A stretch of DNA of 64,000 nt. Origin: Auanema rhodensis. Lineage: Eukaryota > Nematoda > Chromadorea > Rhabditida > Rhabditidae. Positions within the stretch are counted from its first letter, which is position 1. Each line of letters starts with the position of its first letter. Both the position numbers and the translations under genes were made by a program. Shown here piece by piece: positions 1-12,780 of the stretch. Under the pieces are notes generated by a model. The model worked only from the letters and a program-made list of their open reading frames with translations, did not search any database and had not been told where the DNA came from. The stretch covers positions 20,840,501 through 20,904,500 of the forward strand of contig OZ059899.1 of assembly GCA_964057225.1 (NCBI GenBank). The letters run 5' to 3'.

Positions 1-43
1 TGTTATTCAACGAAAAAAATAATTCTGCAGGGTGAAAATCGAG

Positions 44-65
44 GATATAAGTGTGAACTTATATC
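44..65. repeat. Perfect short hairpin dyad 1 in the monomer
   Basis: The arms gatataagt (44-52) and acttatatc (57-65) are exact reverse complements around the 4-nt loop gtga. The dyad recurs in nearly every monomer on both arms of the array. Exceptions include about 23,508 and 24,561 (gatatatgtg), 36,843 (ggtataag), and the D copies near 46,801 and 47,152. It could form a cruciform in DNA or a stem in a transcript. No function is shown. Confidence 0.85.
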
Positions 66-82
66 AGTTGATATCTCGGTGC

Positions 83-133
83 ATTTTTAAGCTAGCGCAA
101 ATCTGATAACACAGATCGACGCAGCTTAAAAAT
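83..133. repeat. Long imperfect hairpin dyad 2 in the monomer
   Basis: The outer arms atttttaagct (83-93) and agcttaaaaat (123-133) pair over 11 bp. Inside them gcg (95-97) pairs with cgc (120-122), and atct (101-104) with agat (113-116), closing on the loop gataacac. This gives about 18 pairs in 51 nt with one bulge and one small internal loop. Variants in B (gctttttt), in C (ctaactcaa, gcaactt) and in D weaken individual pairs without obvious compensating changes, so the symmetry may be inherited rather than selected. Confidence 0.75.
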
Positions 134-216
134 CCGCATCGAATGCACTATACAACATTGAGAAACGCTTAATACAAAAATTAGTTATGATCGTTTGAAA
201 AATGATGCATTAGTGT

Positions 217-244
217 ATGTTGAGTTTCCATGTACACTCAACAT
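217..244. repeat. Hairpin dyad 3 in the conserved core
   Basis: The arms atgttgagt (217-225) and actcaacat (236-244) are exact complements around the 10-nt loop ttccatgtac. The dyad sits inside the stretch of the monomer that changes least across all four subfamilies. It is intact in almost every copy I read. The 350-bp copies at about 34,371-35,420 have actcaatat, which breaks one pair, and one copy near 43,700 has a g in the right arm. It is a candidate protein-binding dyad, by inference only. Confidence 0.8.
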
Positions 245-250
245 TGCTTC

Positions 251-332
251 CAAAAACATTTTGATAAAAATTTTTCCGAAAAATTTCAAGATAATTTCGC
301 GAAAAGTAGATGTTTTTAGATTCCTTTTTTCA
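251..332. repeat. A/T-tract segment, variable region of the monomer
   Basis: Runs of A and T (caaaaac, caaaaattttt, gaaaaattt, aaaataattt, gtttttag, ccttttttc) are spaced at roughly helical intervals. This favours intrinsic DNA bending, a property known from many satellites. Most differences that separate subfamilies A to D lie here, as do the 24-bp and 35-bp deletions and both sides of the inversion junction. The short repeated aattt and aaaaattt words give ready microhomology for slippage. Confidence 0.75.
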
Positions 333-2808
333 AGGCAAAGACGATGGACAATGTTATTCAACGAAAAAATTAATTCTCCAGGGTGAAAATCGAGGATATA
401 AGTGTGAACTTATATCAGTTGATATCTCGGTGCATTTTTAAGCTAGCGCAAATCTGATAACACAGATCGACGCAGCTTAAAAATCCGCATCGAATGCACT
501 ATACAACATTGAGAAACGCTTAATACAAAAATTAGTTATGATCGTTTGAAAAATGATGCATTAGTGTATGTTGAGTTTCCATGTACACTCAACATTGCTT
601 CCAAAAACATTTTGACAAAAATTTTTCCGAAAAATTTCAAAATAATTTCGCGAAAAGTAGATGTTTTTAGATTCCTTTTTTCAAGGCAAAGACGATGGAC
701 AATGTTATTCAACGAAAAAATTAATTCTGCAGGGTGAAAATCGAGGATATAAGTGTGAACTTATATCAGTTGATATCTCGGTGCATTTTTAAGCTAGCGC
801 AAATCTGATAGCACAGATCGACGCAGCTTGAAAATCCGCATCAAATGCACTATACAACATTGAGAAACGCTTAATACAAAAATTAGTTATGATCGTTTGA
901 AAAATGATGCATTAGTGTATGTTGAGTTTCCATGTACACTCAACATTGCTTCCAAAAACATTTTGACAAAAATTTTTCCGAAAAATTTCGAAAAAATTTC
1001 GCGAAAAGTAGATGTTTTTAGATTCCTTTTTCCAAGGCAAAGACGATGGACAATGTTATTCAACGAAAAAATTATTTCTGCAGGGTGAAAATCGAGGATA
1101 TAAGTGTGAACTTATATCAGTTGATATCTCGGTGCATTTTTAAGCTAGCGCAAATCTGATAACACAGATCGACGCAGCTTAAAAATCCGCATCGAATGCA
1201 CTATACAACATTGAGAAACGCTCAATACAAAAATTAGTTGTGATCGTTTGAAAAATGATGCATTAGTGTATGTTGAGTTTCCATGTACACTCAACATTGC
1301 TTCCAAAAACATTTTGATAAAAATTTTTCCGAAAAATTTCAAGATAATTTTGCGAAAAGTAGATGTTTTTAGATTCCTTTTTTCAAGGCAAAGACGATGG
1401 ACAATGTTATTCAACGAAAAAATTAATTCTCCAGGGTGAAAATCGAGGATATAAGTGTGAACTTATATCAGTTGATATCTCGGTGCATTTTTAAGCTAGC
1501 GCAAATCTGATAACACAGATCGACGCAGCTTAAAAATCCGCATCGAATGCACTATACAACATTGAGAAACGCTTAATACAAAAATTAGTTATGATCGTTT
1601 GAAAAATGATGCATTAGTGTATGTTGAGTTTCCATGTACACTCAACATAGCTTCCAAAAACATTTTGACAAAAATTTTTCCGAAAAATTTCGAAATAAAT
1701 TTGCAAAAAGTAGATGTTTTTAGATTACTTTTTTCAAGGCGAAGACGATGGACAATGTTATTCAACGAAAAAATTAATTCTGCAGGGTGAAAATCGAGGA
1801 TATAAGTGTGAACTTATATCAGTTGATATCTCGGTGCATTTTTAAGCTAGCGCAAATCTGATAACACAGATCGACGCAGCTTAAAAATCCGCATCGAATG
1901 CACTATACAACATTGAGAAACGCTTAATACAAAAATTAGTTATGATCGTTTGAAAAATGATGCATTAGTGTATGTTGAGTTTCCATGTACACTCAACATT
2001 GCTTCCAAAAACATTTTGACAAAAATTTTTCCGAAAAATTTCAAAATAATTTCGCGAAAAGTAGATGTTTTTAGATTCCTTTTTTCAAGGCGAAGACGAT
2101 GGACAATGTTATTCAACGAAAAAATTATTTCTGCAGGGTGAAAATCGAGGATATAAGTGTGAACTTATATCAGTTGATATCTCGGTGCATTTTTAAGCTA
2201 GCGCAAATCTGATAACACAGATCGACGCAGCTTAAAAATCCGCATCGAATGCACTATACAACATTGAGAAACGCTTAATACAAAAATTAGTTATGATCGT
2301 TTGAAAAATGATGCATTAGTGTATGTTGAGTTTCCATGTACACTCAACATAGCTTCCAAAAACATTTTGACAAAAATTTTTCCGAAAAATTTCGAAATAA
2401 ATTTGCAAAAAGTAGATGTTTTTAGATTACTTTTTTCAAGGCGAAGACGATGGACAATGTTATTCAACGAAAAAATTAATTCTGCAGGGTGAAAATCGAG
2501 GATATAAGTGTGAACTTATATCAGTTGATATCTCGGTGCATTTTTAAGCTAGCGCAAATCTGATAACACAGATCGACGCAGCTTAAAAATCCGCATCGAA
2601 TGCACTATACAACATTGAGAAACGCTTAATACAAAAATTAGTTATGATCGTTTGAAAAATGATGCATTAGTGTATGTTGAGTTTCCATGTACACTCAACA
2701 TTGCTTCCAAAAACATTTTGACAAAAATTTTTCCGAAAAATTTCAAAATAATTTCGCGAAAAGTAGATGTTTTTAGATTCCTTTTTTCAAGGCGAAGACG
2801 ATGGACAA

Positions 2809-3135
2809 TGTTATTCAACGAAAAAATTATTTCTGCAGGGTGAAAATCGAGGATATAAGTGTGAACTTATATCAGTTGATATCTCGGTGCATTTTTAAGC
2901 TAGCGCAAATCTGATAACACAGATCGACGCAGCTTAAAAATCCGCATCGAATGCACTATACAACATTGAGAAACGCTTGATACAAAAATTAGTTATGATC
3001 GTTTGAAAAATGATGCATTAGTGTATGTTGAGTTTCCATGTACACTCAACATTGCTTCCAAAAACATTTTGACAAAAATTTCGCGAAAAGTAGATGTTTT
3101 TAGATTCCTTTTTTCAAGGCAAAGACGATGGACAA
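2809..3135 (+). repeat. 327-bp monomer with 24-bp deletion, copy 1
   Basis: This monomer reads gacaaaaatttcgcgaaaag where its neighbours have a further 24 bases. The deletion ends lie in repeated aattt words (aaaaattt in the variant found in the next monomer), which fits slippage between short direct repeats. The same shortened monomer reappears 3,135 bp downstream in the same neighbour order, so it was copied as part of a larger block. Confidence 0.9.
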
Positions 3136-5943
3136 TGTTATTCAACGAAAAAATTATTTCTGCAGGGTGAAAATCGAGGATATAAGTGTGAACTTATATC
3201 AGTTGATATCTCGGTGCATTTTTAAGCTAGCGCAAATCTGATAACACAGATCGACGCAGCTTAAAAATCCGCATCGAATGCACTATACTACATTGAGAAA
3301 CGCTCAATACAAAAATTAGTTATGATCGTTTGAAAAATGATGCATTAGTGTATGTTGAGTTTCCATGTACACTCAACATTGCTTCCAAAAACATTTTGAC
3401 AAAAATTTTTCCGAAAAATTTCGGAAAAATTTCGCGAAAAGTAGATGTTTCTAGATTCCTTTTTTCAAGGCAAAGACGATGGACAATGTTATTCAACGAA
3501 AAAATTATTTCTGCAGGGTGAAAATCGAGGATATAAGTGTGAACTTATATCAGTTGATATCTCGGTGCATTTTTAAGCTAGCGCAAATCTGATAACACAG
3601 ATCGATGCAGCTTAAAAATCCGCATCGAATGCACTATACAACATTGAGAAACGCTCAATACAAAAATTAGTTATGATCGTTTGAAAAATGATGCATTAGT
3701 GTATGTTGAGTTTCCATGTACACTCAACATTGCTTCCAAAAACATTTTGATAAAAATTTTTCCGAAAAATTTCAAAATAATTTCGCGAAAAGTAGATGTT
3801 TTTAGATTCCTTTTTTCAAGGCAAAGAAGATGGACAATGTTATTCAACGAAAAAATTAATTCTGCAGGGTGAAAATCGAGGATATAAGTGTGAACTTATA
3901 TCAGTTGATATCTCGGTGCATTTTTAAGCTAGCGCAAATCTGATAACACAGATCGACGCAGCTTAAAAATCCGCATCGAATGCACTATACAACATTGAGA
4001 AACGCTTAATACAAAAATTAGTTATGATCGTTTGAAAAATGATGCATTAGTGTATGTTGAGTTTCCATGTACACTCAACATTGCTTCCAAAAACATTTTG
4101 ACAAAAATTTTTCCGAAAAATTTCAAAATAATTTCGCGAAAAGTAGATGTTTTTAGATTCCTTTTTTCAAGGCAAAGACGATGGACAATGTTATTCAACG
4201 AAAAAATTATTTCTGCAGGGTGAAAATCGAGGATATAAGTGTGAACTTATATCAGTTGATATCTCGGTGCATTTTTAAGCTAGCGCAAATTTGATAATAC
4301 AGATCGACGCAGCTTAAAAATCCGCATCGAATGCACTATACAACATTGAGAAACGCTTGATACAAAAATTAGTTATGATCGTTTGAAAAATGATGCATTA
4401 GTGTATGTTGAGTTTCCATGTACACTCAACATAGCTTCCAAAAACATTTTGACAAAAATTTTTCCGAAAAATTTCGAAATAAATTTGCAAAAAGTAGATG
4501 TTTTTAGATTACTTTTTTCAAGGCGAAGACGATGGACAATGTTATTCAACGAAAAAATTAATTCTGCAGGGTGAAAATCGAGGATATAAGTGTGAACTTA
4601 TATCAGTTGATATCTCGGTGCATTTTTAAGCTAGCGCAAATCTGATAACACAGATCGACGCAGCTTAAAAATCCGCATCGAATGCACTATACAACATTGA
4701 AAAACGCTTAATACAAAAATTAGTTATGATCGTTTGAAAAATGATGCATTAGTGTATGTTGAGTTTCCATGTACACTCAACATTGCTTCCAAAAACATTT
4801 TGACAAAAATTTTTCCGAAAAATTTCAAAATAATTTCGCGAAAAGTAGATGTTTTTAGATTCCTTTTTTCAAGGCAAAGACGATGGACAATGTTATTCAA
4901 CGAAAAAATTATTTCTGCAGGGTGAAAATCGAGGATATAAGTGTGAACTTATATCAGTTGATATCTCGGTGCATTTTTAAGCTAGCGCAAATTTGATAAT
5001 ACAGATCGACGCAGCTTAAAAATCCGCATCGAATGCACTATACAACATTGAGAAACGCTTGATACAAAAATTAGTTATGATCGTTTGAAAAATGATGCAT
5101 TAGTGTATGTTGAGTTTCCATGTACACTCAACATTGCTTCCAAAAACATTTTGACAAAAATTTTTCCGAAAAATTTCAAAATAATTTCGCGAAAAGTAGA
5201 TGTTTTTAGATTCCTTTTTTCAAGGCAAAGACGATGGACAATGTTATTCAACGAAAAAATTATTTCTGCAGGGTGAAAATCGAGGATATAAGTGTGAACT
5301 TATATCAGTTGATATCTCGGTGCATTTTTAAGCTAGCGCAAATCTGATAACACAGATCGACGCAGCTTAAAAATCCGCATCGAATGCACTATACAACATT
5401 GAGAAACGCTCAATACAAAAATTAGTTATGATCGTTTGAAAAATGATGCATTAGTGTATGTTGAGTTTCCATGTACACTCAACATAGCTTCCAAAAACAT
5501 TTTGACAAAAATTTTTCCGAAAAATTTCGAAATAAATTTGCAAAAAGTAGATGTTTTTAGATTACTTTTTTCAAGGCGAAGACGATGGACAATGTTATTC
5601 AACGAAAAAATTAATTCTGCAGGGTGAAAATCGAGGATATAAGTGTGAACTTATATCAGTTGATATCTCGGTGCATTTTTAAGCTAGCGCAAATCTGATA
5701 ACACAGATCGACGCAGCTTAAAAATCCGCATCGAATGCACTATACAACATTGAGAAACGCTTAATACAAAAATTAGTTATGATCGTTTGAAAAATGATGC
5801 ATTAGTGTATGTTGAGTTTCCATGTACACTCAACATTGCTTCCAAAAACATTTTGACAAAAATTTTTCCGAAAAATTTCAAAATAATTTCGCGAAAAGTA
5901 GATGTTTTTAGATTCCTTTTTTCAAGGCGAAGACGATGGACAA

Positions 5944-6270
5944 TGTTATTCAACGAAAAAATTATTTCTGCAGGGTGAAAATCGAGGATATAAGTGTGAA
6001 CTTATATCAGTTGATATCTCGGTGCATTTTTAAGCTAGCGCAAATCTGATAACACAGATCGACGCAGCTTAAAAATCCGCATCGAATGCACTATACAACA
6101 TTGAGAAACGCTTGATACAAAAATTAGTTATGATCGTTTGAAAAATGATGCATTAGTGTATGTTGAGTTTCCATGTACACTCAACATTGCTTCCAAAAAC
6201 ATTTTGACAAAAATTTCGCGAAAAGTAGATGTTTTTAGATTCCTTTTTTCAAGGCAAAGACGATGGACAA
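5944..6270 (+). repeat. 327-bp monomer with 24-bp deletion, copy 2
   Basis: The same 24-bp deletion as at 2809-3135, followed by the same distinctive neighbours (a gtttctag monomer, then a gaagatgg monomer). It is the marker of the second copy of the 9-monomer block. Confidence 0.9.
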
Positions 6271-8475
6271 TGTTATTCAACGAAAAAATTATTTCTGCAG
6301 GGTGAAAATCGAGGATATAAGTGTGAACTTATATCAGTTGATATCTCGGTGCATTTTTAAGCTAGCGCAAATCTGATAACACAGATCGACGCAGCTTAAA
6401 AATCCGCATCGAATGCACTATACTACATTGAGAAACGCTCAATAGAAAAATTAGTTATGATCGTTTGAAAAATGATGCATTAGTGTATGTTGAGTTTCCA
6501 TGTACACTCAACATTGCTTCCAAAAACATTTTGACAAAAATTTTTCCGAAAAATTTCGGAAAAATTTCGCGAAAAGTAGATGTTTCTAGATTCCTTTTTT
6601 CAAGGCAAAGACGATGGACAATGTTATTCAACGAAAAAATTATTTCTGCAGGGTGAAAATCGAGGATATAAGTGTGAACTTATATCAGTTGATATCTCGG
6701 TGCATTTTTAAGCTAGCGCAAATCTGATAACACAGATCGATGCAGCTTAAAAATCCGCATCGAATGCACTATACAACATTGAGAAACGCTCAATACAAAA
6801 ATTAGTTATGATCGTTTGAAAAATGATGCATTAGTGTATGTTGAGTTTCCATGTACACTCAACATTGCTTCCAAAAACATTTTGATAAAAATTTTTCCGA
6901 AAAATTTCAAAATAATTTCGCGAAAAGTAGATGTTTTTAGATTCCTTTTTTCAAGGCAAAGAAGATGGACAATGTTATTCAACGAAAAAATTAATTCTGC
7001 AGGGTGAAAATCGAGGATATAAGTGTGAACTTATATCAGTTGATATCTCGGTGCATTTTTAAGCTAGCGCAAATCTGATAACACAGATCGACGCAGCTTA
7101 AAAATCCGCATCGAATGCACTATACAACATTGAGAAACGCTTAATACAAAAATTAGTTATGATCGTTTGAAAAATGATGCATTAGTGTATGTTGAGTTTC
7201 CATGTACACTCAACATTGCTTCCAAAAACATTTTGACAAAAATTTTTCCGAAAAATTTCAAAATAATTTCGCGAAAAGTAGATGTTTTTAGATTCCTTTT
7301 TTCAAGGCAAAGACGATGGACAATGTTATTCAACGAAAAAATTATTTCTGCAGGGTGAAAATCGAGGATATAAGTGTGAACTTATATCAGTTGATATCTC
7401 GGTGCATTTTTAAGCTAGCGCAAATTTGATAATACAGATCGACGCAGCTTAAAAATCCGCATCGAATGCACTATACAACATTGAGAAACGCTTGATACAA
7501 AAATTAGTTATGATCGTTTGAAAAATGATGCATTAGTGTATGTTGAGTTTCCATGTACACTCAACATTGCTTCCAAAAACATTTTGACAAAAATTTTTCC
7601 GAAAAATTTCAAAATAATTTCGCGAAAAGTAGATGTTTTTAGATTCCTTTTTTCAAGGCAAAGACGATGGACAATGTTATTCAACGAAAAAATTATTTCT
7701 GCAGGGTGAAAATCGAGGATATAAGTGTGAACTTATATCAGTTGATATCTCGGTGCATTTTTAAGCTAGCGCAAATCTGATAACACAGATCGACGCAGCT
7801 TAAAAATCCGCATCGAATGCACTATACAACATTGAGAAACGCTCAATACAAAAATTAGTTATGATCGTTTGAAAAATGATGCATTAGTGTATGTTGAGTT
7901 TCCATGTACACTCAACATTGCTTCCAAAAACATTTTGACAAAAATTTTTCCGAAAAATTTCAAAATAATTTCGCGAAAAGTAGATGTTTTTAGATTCCTT
8001 TTTTCAAGGCAAAGAAGATGGACAATGTTATTCAACGAAAAAATTAATTCTGCAGGGTGAAAATCGAGGATATAAGTGTGAACTTATATCAGTTGATATC
8101 TCGGTGCATTTTTAAGCTAGCGCAAATCTGATAACACAGATCGACGCAGCTTAAAAATCCGCATCGAATGCACTATACAACATTGAGAAACGCTTAATAC
8201 AAAAATTAGTTATGATCGTTTGAAAAATGATGCATTAGTGTATGTTGAGTTTCCATGTACACTCAACATTGCTTCCAAAAACATTTTGACAAAAATTTTT
8301 CCGAAAAATTTCAAAATAATTTCGCGAAAAGTAGATGTTTTTAGATTCCTTTTTTCAAGGCAAAGACGATGGACAATGTTATTCAACGAAAAAATTATTT
8401 CTGCAGGGTGAAAATCGAGGATATAAGTGTGAACTTATATCAGTTGATATCTCGGTGCATTTTTAAGCTAGCGCA

Positions 8476-9757
8476 AATTTGATAATACAGATCGACGCAG
8501 CTTAAAAATCCGCATCGAATGCACTATACAACATTGAGAAACGCTTGATACAAAAATTAGTTATGATCGTTTGAAAAATGATGCATTAGTGTATGTTGAG
8601 TTTCCATGTACACTCAACATTGCTTCCAAAAACATTTTGACAAAAATTTTTCCGAAAAATTTCAAAATAATTTCGCGAACAGTAGATGTTTTTAGACTCC
8701 TTTTTTCAAGGCAAAGACGATGGACAATGTTATTCAACGAAAAAATTATTTCTGCAGGGTGAAAATCGAGGATATAAGTGTGAACTTATATCAGTTGATA
8801 TCTCGGTGCATTTTTAAGCTAGCGCAAATCTGATAATACAGATCGACGCAGCTTAAAAATCCGCATCGAATGCACTATACTGCATTGAGAAACGCTTAAT
8901 ACAAAAGTTAGTTATGATCGTTTGAAAAATGATGCATTAGTGTATGTTGAGTTTCCATGTACACTCAACATTGCTTCCAAAAACATTTTGACAAAAATTT
9001 TTCCGAAAAATTTCAAAATAATTTCGCGAAAAGTAGATGTTTTTAGATTCCTTTTTTCAAGGCAAAGACGATGGACAATGTTATTCAACGAAAAAATTAT
9101 TTCTGCAGGGTGAAAATCGAGGATATAAGTGTGAACTTATATCAGTTGATATCTCGGTGCATTTTTAAGCTAGCGCAAATTTGATAATACAGATCGACGC
9201 AGCTTAAAAATCCGCATCGAATGCACTATACAACATTGAGAAACGCTTGATACAAAAATTAGTTATGATCGTTTGAAAAATGATGCATTAGTGTATGTTG
9301 AGTTTCCATGTACACTCAACATTGCTTCCAAAAACATTTTGACAAAAATTTTTCCGAAAAATTTCAAAATAATTTCGCGAACAGTAGATGTTTTTAGACT
9401 CCTTTTTTCAAGGCAAAGACGATGGACAATGTTATTCAACGAAAAAATTATTTCTGCAGGGTGAAAATCGAGGATATAAGTGTGAACTTATATCAGTTGA
9501 TATCTCGGTGCATTTTTAAGCTAGCGCAAATCTGATAATACAGATCGACGCAGCTTAAAAATCCGCATCGAATGCACTATACTGCATTGAGAAACGCTTA
9601 ATACAAAAGTTAGTTATGATCGTTTGAAAAATGATGCATTAGTGTATGTTGAGTTTCCATGTACACTCAACATTGCTTCCAAAAACATTTTGACAAAAAT
9701 TTTTCCGAAAAATTTCAAAATAATTTCGCAAAAAGTAGATGTTTTTAGATTCCTTTT
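8476..9757 (+). repeat. Tandem two-monomer duplication (702-bp unit)
   Basis: The pair made of a cgcgaacag / ttttagactcc monomer followed by a tatactgcattg / caaaagttag monomer occurs at about 8,476-9,177 and again immediately at about 9,178-9,757. The first monomer of the pair occurs a third time near 12,080. This is a recent local dimer amplification inside sector A. Confidence 0.8.
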
Positions 9758-9779
9758 TTAAGGCAAAGACGATGGACAA
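9430..9779 (+). repeat. 350-bp monomer, 1-bp deletion next to the T run
   Basis: The monomer reads ccttttttaaggc where its neighbours have ccttttttcaaggc, so one base is missing. The same shortened copy recurs at 12,237-12,586 as part of a larger duplication. Confidence 0.85.
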
Positions 9780-12236
9780 TGTTATTCAACGAAAAAATTA
9801 GTTCTGCAGGGTGAAAATCGAGGATATAAGTGTGAACTTATATCAGTTGATATCTCGGTGCATTTTTAAGCTAGCGCAAAACTGATAACACAGATCGACG
9901 CAGCTTAAAAATCCGCATCGAATGCACTATACAACATTGAGAAACGCTTAATACAAAAATTAGTTATGATCGTTTGAAAAATGATGCATTAGTGTATGTT
10001 GAGTTTCCATGTACACTCAACATAGCTTCCAAAAACATTTTGACAAAAATTTTTCCGAAAAATTTCGAAATAAATTTGCAAAAAGTAGATGTTTTTAGAT
10101 TCCTTTTTTCAAGGCAAAGACGATGGACAATGTTATTCAACGAAAAAATTAATTCTGCAGGGTGAAAATCGAGGATATAAGTGTGAACTTATATCAGTTG
10201 ATATCTCGGTGCATTTTTAAGCTAGCGCAAATCTGATAACACAGATCGACGCAGCTTAAAAATCCGCATCGAATGCACTATACAACATTGAGAAACGCTT
10301 AATACAAAAATTAGTTATGATCGTTTGAAAAATGATGCATTAGTGTATGTTGAGTTTCCATGTACACTCAACATTGCTTCCAAAAACATTTTGACAAAAA
10401 TTTTTCCGAAAAATTTTAAAATAATTTCGCAAAAAGTAGATGTTTTTAGATTCCTTTTTTCAAGGCAAAGACGATGGACAATGTTATTCAACGAAAAAAA
10501 TAATTCTGCAGGGTGAAAATCGAGGATATAAGTGTGAACTTATATCAGTTGATATCTCGGTGCATTTTTAAGCTAGCGCAAAACTGATAACACAGATCGA
10601 CGCAGCTTGAAAATCCGCATCAAATGCACTATACAACATTGAGAAACGCTTAATACAAAAATTAGTTATGATCGTTTGAAAAATGATGCATTAGTGTATG
10701 TTGAGTTTCCATGTACACTCAACATTGCTTCCAAAAACATTTTGACAAAAATTTTTCCGAAAAATTTCAAAATAATTTCGCGAAAAGTAGATGTTTTTAG
10801 ATTCCTTTTTTCAAGGCAAAGAAGATGGACAATGTTATTCAACGAAAAAATTAATTCTGCAGGGTGAAAATCGAGGATATAAGTGTGAACTTATATCAGT
10901 TGATATCTCGGTGCATTTTTAAGCTAGCGCAAATCTGATAACACAGATCGACGCAGCTTAAAAATCCGCATCGAATGCACTATACAACATTGAGAAACGC
11001 TTAATACAAAAATTAGTTATGATCGTTTGAAAAATGATGCATTAGTGTATGTTGAGTTTCCATGTACACTCAACATTGCTTCCAAAAACATTTTGACAAA
11101 AATTTTTCCGAAAAATTTCAAAATAATTTCGCGAAAAGTAGATGTTTTTAGATTCCTTTTTTCAAGGCAAAGACGATGGACAATGTTATTCAACGAAAAA
11201 ATTATTTCTGCAGGGTGAAAATCGAGGATATAAGTGTGAACTTATATCAGTTGATATCTCGGTGCATTTTTAAGCTAGCGCAAATTTGATAATACAGATC
11301 GACGCAGCTTAAAAATCCGCATCGAATGCACTATACAACATTGAGAAACGCTTGATACAAAAATTAGTTATGATCGTTTGAAAAATGATGCATTAGTGTA
11401 TGTTGAGTTTCCATGTACACTCAACATTGCTTCCAAAAACATTTTGACAAAAATTTTTCCGAAAAATTTCAAAATAATTTCGCGAAAAGTAGATGTTTTT
11501 AGATTCCTTTTTTCAAGGCAAAGACGATGGACAATGTTATTCAACGAAAAAATTATTTCTGCAGGGTGAAAATCGAGGATATAAGTGTGAACTTATATCA
11601 GTTGATATCTCGGTGCATTTTTAAGCTAGCGCAAATCTGATAACACAGATCGACGCAGCTTAAAAATCCGCATCGAATGCACTATACAACATTGAGAAAC
11701 GCTCAATACAAAAATTAGTTATGATCGTTTGAAAAATGATGCATTAGTGTATGTTGAGTTTCCATGTACACTCAACATTGCTTCCAAAAACATTTTGACA
11801 AAAATTTTTCCGAAAAATTTCGAAATAAATTTGCAAAAAGTAGATGTTTTTAGATTCCTTTTTTCAAGGCAAAGACGATGGACAATGTTATTCAACGAAA
11901 AAATTAATTCTGCAGGGTGAAAATCGAGGATATAAGTGTGAACTTATATCAGTTGATATCTCGGTGCATTTTTAAGCTAGCGCAAATCTGATAACAAAGA
12001 TCGACGCAGCTTAAAAATCCGCATCGAATGCACTATACAACATTGAGAAACGCTTGATACAAAAATTAGTTATGATCGTTTGAAAAATGATGCATTAGTG
12101 TATGTTGAGTTTCCATGTACACTCAACATTGCTTCCAAAAACATTTTGACAAAAATTTTTCCGAAAAATTTCAAAATAATTTCGCGAACAGTAGATGTTT
12201 TTAGACTCCTTTTTTCAAGGCAAAGACGATGGACAA

Positions 12237-12586
12237 TGTTATTCAACGAAAAAATTATTTCTGCAGGGTGAAAATCGAGGATATAAGTGTGAACTTATAT
12301 CAGTTGATATCTCGGTGCATTTTTAAGCTAGCGCAAATCTGATAATACAGATCGACGCAGCTTAAAAATCCGCATCGAATGCACTATACTGCATTGAGAA
12401 ACGCTTAATACAAAAGTTAGTTATGATCGTTTGAAAAATGATGCATTAGTGTATGTTGAGTTTCCATGTACACTCAACATTGCTTCCAAAAACATTTTGA
12501 CAAAAATTTTTCCGAAAAATTTCAAAATAATTTCGCAAAAAGTAGATGTTTTTAGATTCCTTTTTTAAGGCAAAGACGATGGACTA
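12237..12586 (+). repeat. 350-bp monomer, 1-bp deletion, second copy
   Basis: It shares the single-base deletion with 9430-9779 and lies in the same neighbour order. Position 12,584 has ggactatg, a change private to this copy. Confidence 0.85.
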
Positions 12587-12780
12587 TGTTATTCAACGAA
12601 AAAATTAGTTCTGCAGGGTGAAAATCGAGGATATAAGTGTGAACTTATATCAGTTGATATCTCGGTGCATTTTTAAGCTAGCGCAAAACTGATAACACAG
12701 ATCGACGCAGCTTAAAAATCCGCATCGAATGCACTATACAACATTGAGAAACGCTTAATACAAAAATTAGTTATGATCGT

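Larger units (their letters stand above)
1..351 (+). repeat. Reference satellite monomer (first copy)
   Basis: This first copy serves as the reference map. It is 351 bp with 114 G or C bases. Hairpin dyad 1 lies at 44-65, the long imperfect dyad 2 at 83-133, a well-conserved core at about 187-266 that contains dyad 3 (217-244), and a run of A/T tracts at 251-332. A PstI site (ctgcag) at 25-30 is present in most subfamily A copies and absent from the others. An NheI site (gctagc) at 91-96 is kept in most copies of all subfamilies. The start point is arbitrary: it is simply the phase in which the window opens. Confidence 0.95.
2280..7565 (+). repeat. Duplicated block at 3,135-bp offset (9-monomer HOR)
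   Basis: Positions about 2,280-4,430 match about 5,415-7,565 with an offset of 3,135 bp, equal to eight 351-bp monomers plus one of 327 bp. Shared landmarks are the aaataaatttgc monomer, the 24-bp deletion, gatgtttctag, gaagatgg, and the caaatttgataatac / cttgatac pair. I noticed few differences between copies; one is caatacaa at about 3,305 against caatagaa at about 6,440. The block ends were set by eye where diagnostic variants stop matching. Confidence 0.8.

Noticed and set aside
83-133. tRNA-like or SINE-like internal promoter in the hairpin region
   Set aside because: The stem does not fold as a cloverleaf, and I see no convincing A-box and B-box pair on either strand.
347-376. CENP-B-box-like word (tttcgttgaataa on the strand opposite the monomer sense)
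   Set aside because: It shares TTCG and the central A spacing with the known box, but the essential CGGG half is absent (ttgaataacattg), so I do not call a CENP-B site.
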